6,564 nucleotides of DNA from contig CALGGR010000022.1 of assembly GCA_937915755.1 (NCBI GenBank), forward strand, positions 1-6,564. The letters are read 5' to 3'. How positions within the stretch are numbered: position 1 is the first letter of the stretch; the number at the start of each line of letters is the position of its first letter. The notes beneath the pieces were generated by a model, which saw nothing but the letters and a program-made list of their open reading frames with translations, had not been told where the DNA came from and did not search any database. This stretch comes from an uncultured Fretibacterium sp. (GTDB lineage Bacteria > Synergistota > Synergistia > Synergistales > Aminobacteriaceae). Position numbers and translations under genes: made by a program. Shown here piece after piece: positions 1-5,020 of this stretch.

Positions 1-420
1 CGTCTCACGGGGCAGCCCTGTATCCCCGTCTGGCACAAGTCGAGAGGCAAAGAGGAATTTTTGAGGCTTTGCGAGGAATACAGAACCGTTGCTGTCGGAG
101 GCATCGCCGTGAAGCACATCCGGCGGGACGAGTACAAGTATTTCCCCTACCTTATCCGCGAGGCGCATAAACGGGGCTGTCAGCTTCACGCGCTGGGGTT
201 CACGAATCTGGCGATGCTGGGTAAGTTCCACTTCGACAGCGTAGACAGCACGTCATGGACTTCGGGAGGCCGGTACGGGACGACATACCGCTTCAACGGG
301 CGCGGGTTGACCTCGGTCGGGAAGCGGGCAGGGAAACGGGTCGGGGATTCAAGGAATCTCGACAAGTACAACTTCATCGAGTGGGTGAAGTTTCAGCAGT
401 ACGCATTAAACCATCTTTGA
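1..420 (+). CDS. dpdA: TGT/DpdA-like deazaguanine transglycosylase, 3' part
   Basis: The frame is open from the first base, so the gene starts left of the window; 139 residues are visible. They resemble the C-terminal half of the tRNA-guanine transglycosylase barrel. VAVGGIAV (residues 30-37) matches the substrate-binding GGLAVGE-type loop. LHALGF (62-67) matches the LMGVG-type strand. HFDSVDST (77-84) matches the segment carrying the nucleophilic aspartate, FDCV in bacterial TGT, so D79 is the likely nucleophile. The CxCxxC zinc cluster expected after that segment in canonical TGT is not visible; the tail is basic and glycine-rich instead. Phage DpdA proteins are TGT paralogues that swap guanine in DNA for preQ0, and the neighbours (QueF-like protein, YhhQ transporter, terminase) favour that role over tRNA modification. 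The family call is fairly secure; the DNA substrate is inferred from context. A host-type tRNA TGT is the alternative, but the missing zinc cluster argues against it. Confidence 0.7.
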   Translation, partial: RLTGQPCIPVWHKSRGKEEFLRLCEEYRTVAVGGIAVKHIRRDEYKYFPYLIREAHKRGCQLHALGFTNLAMLGKFHFDSVDSTSWTSGGRYGTTYRFNGRGLTSVGKRAGKRVGDSRNLDKYNFIEWVKFQQYALNHL

Positions 421-435
421 AAGCGAGTGGTCACA

Positions 436-768
436 ATGGTTAAGGAAATTCGCGGAACAGATATGCTTGAGAACGCGCAGGGCATACGAGAGATCGTCAT
501 GTACCCCACCGCGCTGTGCTACTGTCCGCTGGGTAAGGACTGGTATCACAACCAGTTTAAGGTGACGATGAGGCCGGACAGGTTCTTCCCCGACTACTGC
601 GACGTTCAGGCATGGATTGAGGACAATATCGACGGCCATCCACACATCATTGAGGACGCGGTGGATCAGCTCTATGACTATCTGTCTGAGACCTACGAGC
701 CAATGTCGCTTGAGGTGAAATCCCACGTTGACGACGCGGGGCACTTCCCTGTGACGGTCACGAAGTAA
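436..768 (+). CDS. Small QueF-like (T-fold) protein, possible archaeosine-type amidinotransferase
   Basis: This 110-residue protein is not an obvious textbook member of any family, but it aligns by eye with QueF. TALCYCPLGKDW (residues 25-36) resembles the QueF segment with the catalytic cysteine (CPxTGQPD), giving C30. HIIEDAVDQLYDYL (70-83) resembles the HEAVTNRILDDL helix, giving E73. The C30-E73 spacing of 43 is close to that of the catalytic Cys and Glu in QueF (42 in the Bacillus protein, from memory). The C-terminal strand (YEPMSLEV to VTVTK) fits the last T-fold strands. The NADPH-binding ESKSLK motif of true reductases is absent: the region reads PDYCDVQAW (52-60). Archaeal QueF-L, which lacks that motif and is similarly short, adds ammonia to preQ0 to make archaeosine, so an amidinotransferase is as plausible as a reductase. 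The aspartate after the cysteine sits two residues closer than usual. I chose ATG 436 over GTG 427 because GAGTGG lies just upstream of it; this is not decisive. It lies between the DpdA-like and transporter genes. Confidence 0.55.
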   Translation: MVKEIRGTDMLENAQGIREIVMYPTALCYCPLGKDWYHNQFKVTMRPDRFFPDYCDVQAWIEDNIDGHPHIIEDAVDQLYDYLSETYEPMSLEVKSHVDDAGHFPVTVTK

Positions 769-775
769 GGAGTGA
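767..775 (+). promoter_or_regulatory. Ribosome binding site for the YhhQ-type transporter
   Basis: AAGGAGTGA lies 6 nt upstream of ATG 782 and overlaps the stop codon of the QueF-like gene (766-768). It fixes the transporter start and suggests that the two genes are translated from one message. Confidence 0.7.
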
Positions 776-781
776 CGCAGT

Positions 782-1471
782 ATGAATGAGAAACTTATCC
801 TGATTGAGCTTGTAAGCGTCTTCTCCCTGCTCCTGCTCGCCAAAAAATTCTTTGGCAAGGCTGGGGTCATGGCGTGGATACCCATAGCGACAATCATCGC
901 CAACGTCATCACGGCGAAGAACGCGACGGTCTTTGGCCTGAACACGGCCATAGGCTGCGTCATGTTCGCCTCCACGTTCCTGGCGACGGACATCCTGACG
1001 GAGTGCTACGGAGCAAGGGAGGCACGAAAAGGCGTCCTGCTGGGACTGTTCGGCGCTCTGGTGTTCATCGTGTCCTCACAGATCGCGCTGGCGTATATTC
1101 CAAGCGCAATCGACTACGCGAACGGGGCCATGACCACGCTGTTCGCCATGAACCTCCGTATCAGCCTGTCGAGCGTGGTGATGTACTTCATAGCGAATAT
1201 GGCGGATATTTTTGTCTATGACCGGCTGCGGATAAAAACGCGGGGCAGGAAGATGTGGCTGCGGAACAACGTGGCGACCATCACCTGCAACTGCCTGGAG
1301 AACTTCTTTTTCATCCTGTTCGGCTTCTACGGGATATACGACTTCGGCCAGTGTATGCAGGTCGCGTTCTCCGTCAGCGTCATTGAGGCGATTGTCGGGC
1401 TCTGCGACACGCCGTTCCTCTATCTGGCGGTGGGGAGAGGGCAGGGACTGGAACGGTTTATCGAGCTGTAG
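782..1471 (+). CDS. yhhQ: YhhQ/COG1738 (VUT) family queuosine-precursor transporter
   Basis: A 229-residue hydrophobic protein with about six or seven membrane segments (roughly 5-21, 30-46, 54-70, 85-107, 128-146, 165-185, 190-215). Family signatures are clear: ANVITAK (40-46), ATDILTECYG followed by EARK (68-83), ADIFVYDRLR (141-150), WLRNN (159-163) and CDTPFLYLA (208-216). The length is normal for the family. E. coli YhhQ imports preQ0 and preQ1 across the inner membrane, so this protein probably supplies the 7-deazaguanine base to the transglycosylase encoded upstream. The block after WLRNN reads TCNCLEN (168-174), where many members have a polar SQxxDT-like stretch, so substrate preference could differ (comparison from memory). 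The start is set by a good ribosome site at 767-775. It is followed 28 nt later by the small terminase gene, so it probably shares an operon with the packaging genes. A transporter sitting among phage genes is itself evidence for a modified phage genome. Confidence 0.85.
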   Translation: MNEKLILIELVSVFSLLLLAKKFFGKAGVMAWIPIATIIANVITAKNATVFGLNTAIGCVMFASTFLATDILTECYGAREARKGVLLGLFGALVFIVSSQIALAYIPSAIDYANGAMTTLFAMNLRISLSSVVMYFIANMADIFVYDRLRIKTRGRKMWLRNNVATITCNCLENFFFILFGFYGIYDFGQCMQVAFSVSVIEAIVGLCDTPFLYLAVGRGQGLERFIEL

Positions 1472-1484
1472 CGGCGAAGGACAA

Positions 1485-1493
1485 GGGAGGTGA
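1485..1493 (+). promoter_or_regulatory. Strong ribosome binding site for terS
   Basis: GGGAGGTGA lies 6 nt before ATG 1500, near-ideal for a Gram-positive-type ribosome. It sits in the 28-nt gap after the transporter stop. I see no promoter or terminator in that gap, so transcription probably runs through from the modification cassette. Confidence 0.7.
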
Positions 1494-1499
1494 GGCCGC

Positions 1500-1889
1500 A
1501 TGGCAAGGACAGGACGCCCAAGGATTGAGATAGACAAGCAGCTCTTCGAGAACCTCTGCGGCCTCCAGTGCACGAGGGACGAGATTGCGCTATGTTTTGG
1601 ATGCTGTGTCGATACTTTGGAGAAGTGGTGCAAACGTGAGTATGGCAAGACTTTCTCTCTGGTATTTGAGGAGAAAAAGGCACGAGGCAAGGTTTCACTG
1701 AGGCGTATGCAATGGAAACTTGCCAAAAAGTCCGCCGCGTTAGCCATATTCCTGGGAAAGAACTATCTGGGCCAGACGGACAAACAGGATGTTGAGTTGA
1801 GCGGCAAGGTTGGGATCGAGACTATCGCCGACCTGATGATGGAGGACGAGACAGGAGAGGCAGCCAATGGCGCGGACAAGGACACGTAA
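1500..1889 (+). CDS. terS: Phage terminase small subunit (TerS)
   Basis: A 129-residue protein matching small terminase subunits of phages and prophages of low-GC Gram-positives and relatives. TerS binds the packaging start site in phage DNA and recruits the large subunit. A basic N-terminus (ARTGRPR, 2-8) precedes a helix-turn-helix at about 23-45 (CTRDEIALCF, then VDTLEKWCK), the DNA-binding element. The middle segment VSLRRMQWKLAKKSAALAI (65-83) and LGKNYLGQTDKQ (85-96) are typical of the family and probably drive oligomerization. The acidic C-terminus fits the part that contacts TerL. Several cysteines (20, 24, 32, 35, 36, 44) cluster around the HTH, which is unusual, but their spacing does not make an obvious zinc site. 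The last 23 nt overlap the start of terL, the normal order and arrangement. Confidence 0.85.
   Translation: MARTGRPRIEIDKQLFENLCGLQCTRDEIALCFGCCVDTLEKWCKREYGKTFSLVFEEKKARGKVSLRRMQWKLAKKSAALAIFLGKNYLGQTDKQDVELSGKVGIETIADLMMEDETGEAANGADKDT
1853..1860 (+). promoter_or_regulatory. terL ribosome binding site inside terS
   Basis: AGGAGAGG lies 6 nt before ATG 1867, inside the 3' end of terS. The overlap suggests that TerL translation is coupled to TerS. It supports 1867 as the terL start. Confidence 0.65.
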
Positions 1890-2278
1890 GGTTCCCAAAC
1901 AGATTATTCCGGTAGATGAAGCCAAGGCCCGACTGAAACTCCGGCTCCAAAATCCTGAATACTTCACGTCGCGCGTCCTCGGCAAGCGGCTCTGGCCTGT
2001 TCAGATGGCGATATTGAACTCCGTCCGCGACAACCCAAGGACGGCGGTCCGCTCCTGCCACGGCATAGGCAAGACCTTCACGGCGGCGATGTGCATCCTG
2101 TGGTTTCTGTACAGCCATAAGCGCTCCATCGTTCTCAGCACAGCCCCGACCTGGAGGCAGGTTGAAAAACTTGTGTGGAAGGAAATCCGTTCCGCCTACC
2201 GCGAATCCGCCGTCCCTCTGGGCGGGAGCCTCATGCCGAAGAGCCCGGAGCTGCACCTGATTCACGATGAATGGTACG
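1867..2278 (+). CDS. terL: Terminase large subunit TerL, exon 1 (ATPase N-terminal part)
   Basis: This exon codes residues 1-137 and the first base of codon 138 of a 496-residue TerL read as join(1867..2278, 5021..6099). TerL is the motor that pumps DNA into the prohead and cuts it. A basic N-terminus is followed by LWPVQMAIL (42-50), an adenine-binding Q-motif-like element, then Walker A SCHGIGKT (63-70) with K69 as the ATP-binding lysine, and STAPTWRQVEKLVWKEI (91-107), the strand and helix typical of phage terminases. The exon stops after DEWY, at the conserved stretch that continues as AAGLSTNDPDKFQG. Unspliced, the frame runs into the intron and ends at TAA 2323-2325, giving a 152-residue product without Walker B or nuclease. 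Function therefore depends on splicing. Phage identity is very secure; the exon edge rests on the GTGCG intron start and the rejoined frame. Confidence 0.9.
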
Positions 2279-2955
2279 GTGCGATTCGTTCCACAGTGAA
2301 AAGCTGTGGCGCCGGAAGCAACTAATTCGGCGAACTGGTAGCTTGAAAGGTCAAATGAAGGGGTAACGCCCTGAAGGGCCTCCCTAATACTCCGACTGGC
2401 GCGGGAATCCGTGTCAGAAGCTCGGTGAAGTCGGCTGAGAGCGGCCGTAAAGAACATCACGAAAGCTGTCCAGAGGCGGACGGTGCCGACTATAGGCCGG
2501 GGGTCTATAAAATACCTATGGTCAGAATGGCCGAAAATAACGGTCTGACGAACCTGCGAATGAACGGGTCTAAAATTCGGGCACATAGAAATGTGTGTCT
2601 TGCCTTTAGGGGCAAGTCAGAAGGGGAAGAGTAAAAATCATACCTATGAAATTCCCTGGTGCGTTACAGGCGCATCCAAAGCTGACAGGCTTAGAGCAGG
2701 GACCTAAGGGTATATGCAAAGATAGAGCTATCGGAACGGAGAAAGGTGTCGGGCGCAAGAGCAGGTTGACGAAGCATATAAGCAACCGAACCGACACTGA
2801 ACAAGTAGAGGTCGAACCGTTGACAGTTCCTGTAATGGGAACAGGAGGAATGGCCTCAAGTCGTAAATAAGATAACAAAGACTATACAGTCGCGATAAGG
2901 ATTTCGGGTAGGACAAAAAGGAGTCACCCAAATTAACCGAAGGGGGTGATGCCTT
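2279..2955 (+). ncRNA. Group II intron ribozyme, 5' region (domains I-III and start of IV)
   Basis: These 677 bases carry no gene I accept; they are structured intron RNA. Visible hairpins include CCACAG/CTGTGG (2291-2296 with 2304-2309) near the 5' end; a GGCGCGG stem around a GAAT loop, pairing with CCGTGTC, near 2399-2416; CTTGCC/GGCAAG (2599-2604 with 2611-2616); GTTCC/GGAAC at about 2824-2840; and a GGGT-GAC/GTC-ACCC hairpin (2906-2929) just before the protein gene. Such stem density is expected of domains I-III. I cannot assign domain borders by eye. A GTGCC at 2483-2487 could be part of EBS1, pairing with GGTAC of the 5' exon. Short open frames on both strands here look incidental. Confidence 0.75.
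2906..2949 (+). promoter_or_regulatory. Domain IV hairpin and ribosome binding site of the intron protein
   Basis: A hairpin (GGGT 2906-2909 with ACCC 2926-2929, and GAC 2912-2914 with GTC 2923-2925) is followed by GGGGGTGA (2942-2949), 6 nt before ATG 2956. In the Lactococcus Ll.LtrB intron the maturase binds the equivalent domain IVa element and represses its own translation. The same layout here makes feedback control plausible, but this is inferred only. Confidence 0.5.
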
Positions 2956-4926
2956 ATGCCAACGAAGAAAGGGAAAACGCTCTGTGTTGATGATTTGCGT
3001 CACGCGGAATATTACGAGATGCAAAATACTTTCGATAACCTTTACGCAAGAAGTAAACGGGGAGAAAACTTCACGGACCTCATGAGCATTATCCTCAGCC
3101 GTGAAAATGTTCTCTTGGCGTACAGGAACATCAAGAGTAACAAGGGCAGTAACACGCCCGGAACTGACAAGGAGACTATCAAGGACATTGCCTGCCTCAC
3201 ACCTGAAAATGTCGTTGATAGAATTCGCAATATCATCATGGGGCAAAGCAAAGACTACAGTCCAAAAGCAGTACGGAGAAAGGATATACCCAAACCCTAC
3301 GATCCTACAAAGACCAGACCTCTTGGGATACCCTGTATCTGGGATCGTCTGATACAGCAATGTATTAGGCAAGTAATGGAACCCATATGTGAGGCGAAAT
3401 TCAGCAACAACAGTTACGGATTCCGACCAAACCGTTCAACGGAAAATGCAATCGCCGCAGTCTACAAACTTATGCAACTATCACACTTGCATTACGTCAT
3501 AGAATTTGACGTTAAAGGGTTCTTTGACAACGTTGACCATTCAAAGCTGATTCGTCAGATATGGGCACTGGGAATAAGGGATAAGCATCTCCTTTACGTT
3601 ATTCGACAAATCCTGAAGGCACCGATTTTGATGCCAGATGGAACAACCGTATATCCAACCAAGGGCACACCACAAGGCGGAATCATATCGCCCTTGCTGG
3701 CCAACATTGTGCTTAACGAACTTGATCAATGGGTGGATAGTCAATGGCAAGAAAACCCTATTACCAAAAAATACAAAAGTGGAACTGCCCTAAACGGTTG
3801 TGAAAATCGGAGCCCTGGCTACAGGGCAATGAGAGGAACGAGACTAAAGGAAATGCATATTGTACGATACGCCGATGACTTTAGAATCTTCTGCCGTACC
3901 AAAACTCAGGCAAACAAAACAAAAGAAGCCGTTATCCAATGGCTCAGGGAAAGGCTGAGGTTGGAGGTATCGCCAGAAAAAACAAGAGTTGTCAACGTAA
4001 AACGCAAGTATTCTGAATTTCTGGGCTTTAAAATCAAGGTTCACAAAAAAGGAACAAAGGACGTAGTCAAATCGCATATCGGCAAAAAGCAATTAGACAG
4101 GGAATGCCAAAAACTAACCGAACAAGTGAAGCGCATAGCAAAACCAAATCGCGGGAAAACGTTATTGGAAGAGATAAAACTCTACAATTCTATGGTAACT
4201 GGAATCCAGAATTACTACAGAATTGCAACAAACGTCAACCTCGACTGCGCCAAACTGAAGCGAACGGTTATGACCGTCATGACCAATAGATTAGGTGCCG
4301 GAAAGGAGGGCAGACTGAGAAAAACTGGACGAGCCTTAACACCATTCGAGAGGGAAAGATACGGCAAGTCAGCAATGATGCGTTATGTTGTTGGCTATAA
4401 AGAACCGCAGCCGGTTTACCCTATTGGATATGTGCAGCACAAAAACCCTATGATGAAAAAACGCAGCATAAACAACTACACCACAGAAGGTAGGGCAGAA
4501 ATCCACCACAACCTCCGCATAAGCACCGGCCTTCTAAATGACCTGATGTTGCAACCGCTTCACGACAGAAGCATCGAATATGCGGACAATCGCATATCTC
4601 TATTCTCTGCTCAATGGGGCAAATGTGCTGTTACAGGTGTAGACTTTATAAGCACTGACGAGATTCACTGTCATCACAAAGTTCCAAAATCTCTAGGTGG
4701 TGGTGATAACTACCAAAATCTCGTTTTGGTACTAAAAGAAGTGCATACGCTCATACACGCTAACGACAAGAACACCATCCAGGCGTATACGGAACGTATC
4801 CGTCTCGACCAGGAGCAGGTAAAAAAGATCAACAAGCTACGGGTTATGGCAGGACTTGACGAAATTGCTATAAGCAGGAGCAAGCGAGATTCTTCGATGG
4901 CTGACTGTATAAGTGCTAAGGACTGA
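2956..4926 (+). CDS. ltrA: Group II intron reverse transcriptase/maturase with HNH endonuclease
   Basis: A full-length 656-residue intron-encoded protein. It binds the intron RNA to help splicing, then nicks the target DNA and reverse-transcribes the inserted intron. RT blocks in order: RT0/1 with NKGSNTPGTD (62-71) and RPLGIPCIWDRLIQQ (121-135); YGFRPNRST (154-162); RT3 VIEFDVKGFFDNVDH (181-195), giving catalytic D185; RT4 GTPQGGIISPLLAN (237-250); RT5 VRYADD (303-308), giving catalytic D307 and D308; RT6/7 SPEKTRVV and FLGFKI (339-360). The maturase (X) domain follows at about 380-500. The C-terminal HNH nuclease has C557, HCHHKVPKSLGGGDNYQNL (571-589) and HTLIH (597-601). No frameshift or lost catalytic residue is seen. 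RT4-RT5 wording (VLNELDQWV) suggests the chloroplast-like lineage, from memory. It lies in intron domain IV and ends 11 nt before domain V. Composition is less GC-rich than in the phage genes (about 47% versus 62% in one sampled line of each), consistent with transfer. Confidence 0.95.
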   Translation: MPTKKGKTLCVDDLRHAEYYEMQNTFDNLYARSKRGENFTDLMSIILSRENVLLAYRNIKSNKGSNTPGTDKETIKDIACLTPENVVDRIRNIIMGQSKDYSPKAVRRKDIPKPYDPTKTRPLGIPCIWDRLIQQCIRQVMEPICEAKFSNNSYGFRPNRSTENAIAAVYKLMQLSHLHYVIEFDVKGFFDNVDHSKLIRQIWALGIRDKHLLYVIRQILKAPILMPDGTTVYPTKGTPQGGIISPLLANIVLNELDQWVDSQWQENPITKKYKSGTALNGCENRSPGYRAMRGTRLKEMHIVRYADDFRIFCRTKTQANKTKEAVIQWLRERLRLEVSPEKTRVVNVKRKYSEFLGFKIKVHKKGTKDVVKSHIGKKQLDRECQKLTEQVKRIAKPNRGKTLLEEIKLYNSMVTGIQNYYRIATNVNLDCAKLKRTVMTVMTNRLGAGKEGRLRKTGRALTPFERERYGKSAMMRYVVGYKEPQPVYPIGYVQHKNPMMKKRSINNYTTEGRAEIHHNLRISTGLLNDLMLQPLHDRSIEYADNRISLFSAQWGKCAVTGVDFISTDEIHCHHKVPKSLGGGDNYQNLVLVLKEVHTLIHANDKNTIQAYTERIRLDQEQVKKINKLRVMAGLDEIAISRSKRDSSMADCISAKD

Positions 4927-4937
4927 TTCACGATGGA

Positions 4938-4971
4938 ACGCCGTGTGCGGTGAAAGCCGCTTGCACGGTGT
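4938..4971 (+). ncRNA. Group II intron domain V (catalytic hairpin)
   Basis: A 34-nt hairpin with the canonical shape: an 8-bp lower stem (4938-4945 with 4964-4971, one G.U), a U.G step, the usual 2-nt bulge (4961-4962), an upper stem GCGG/CCGC (4947-4950 with 4957-4960) closed by U.G, and a GAAA tetraloop (4952-4955). The catalytic triad position reads CGC (4939-4941), not AGC. This element binds the metal ions for splicing, and its perfect pairing argues for an active ribozyme. Confidence 0.92.
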
Positions 4972-4973
4972 GG

Positions 4974-5020
4974 GACGGGGGAAAAGTCGGAGATTGTATC
5001 AAAGGCTTACCTATCGTCAT
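4974..5020 (+). ncRNA. Group II intron domain VI with branch-point A and 3' splice site
   Basis: GACG (4974-4977) pairs with CGTC (5015-5018). G4978.U5014 and G4979.U5012 then flank an unpaired A5013. G4980-C5011 and G4981-C5010 follow, then AAGTC (4984-4988) pairs with GGCTT (5004-5008). A bulged A between two G.U pairs, 8 nt from the 3' end, is the classic branch point. The intron then ends in A5019-T5020, and exon 2 starts at 5021. Confidence 0.8.

Larger units (their letters stand above)
2279..5020 (+). mobile_element. Group II intron with RT/maturase/HNH protein, inserted in terL
   Basis: A complete 2742-nt group II intron lies in the same direction as its host gene. The 5' end is GTGCG (2279-2283), the bacterial consensus. 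The 3' end is AT (5019-5020), fitting the AY rule. Between them lie a structured 5' region, an intron protein gene (2956-4926), domain V (4938-4971) and domain VI with a bulged A at 5013, eight nucleotides from the 3' end. The length is a multiple of three, and its removal joins codon G|CG to give WYA-AGLST, an unbroken terminase motif. The exon target just upstream is ATGAAT-GGTACG (2267-2278), the likely IBS2-IBS1 pairing sites. Insertion in a conserved exon, not after a terminator, plus an HNH domain argue against the group IIC lifestyle. The protein looks closest to chloroplast-like lineages, which usually go with IIB RNAs, but the class is not proven. All parts look intact, so it is probably able to splice and retrohome. 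Confidence 0.93.

Noticed and set aside
427..768. GTG 427 as start of the QueF-like gene
   Set aside because: It is possible, but ATG 436 has a better-placed purine-rich site (GAGTGG) and needs no rare start codon.
406..993. Minus-strand open frame of 195 codons
   Set aside because: It lies opposite the QueF-like and transporter genes, has no family features, and is explained by GC-rich codon use on the + strand.
1076..1747. Minus-strand open frame of 223 codons
   Set aside because: It covers the antisense of the transporter and terS genes, which have clear families and ribosome sites; the translation looks random.
1822..2586. Minus-strand open frame of 254 codons
   Set aside because: It crosses the terL exon 1/intron border on the wrong strand and shows no recognisable motif.
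2512..2648. Repeated 9-mer ATACCTATG (2512-2520 and 2640-2648), partly echoed near 5008-5014
   Set aside because: It is short, inside intron RNA, and shows no clear array or pairing logic; it may be chance.
2425..2870. Two short + strand frames (2425-2634, 2646-2870) in the intron 5' region
   Set aside because: They lie in densely folded ribozyme RNA, lack ribosome sites and resemble no family.
2728..3372. Minus-strand open frame of 214 codons
   Set aside because: It is antisense to ribozyme RNA and the start of the intron protein, so its length is a by-product of structured and coding sequence.
2279..5020. terL as a pseudogene broken by an insertion
   Set aside because: The insert is an apparently complete self-splicing intron in the right orientation, and the joined frame is perfect.
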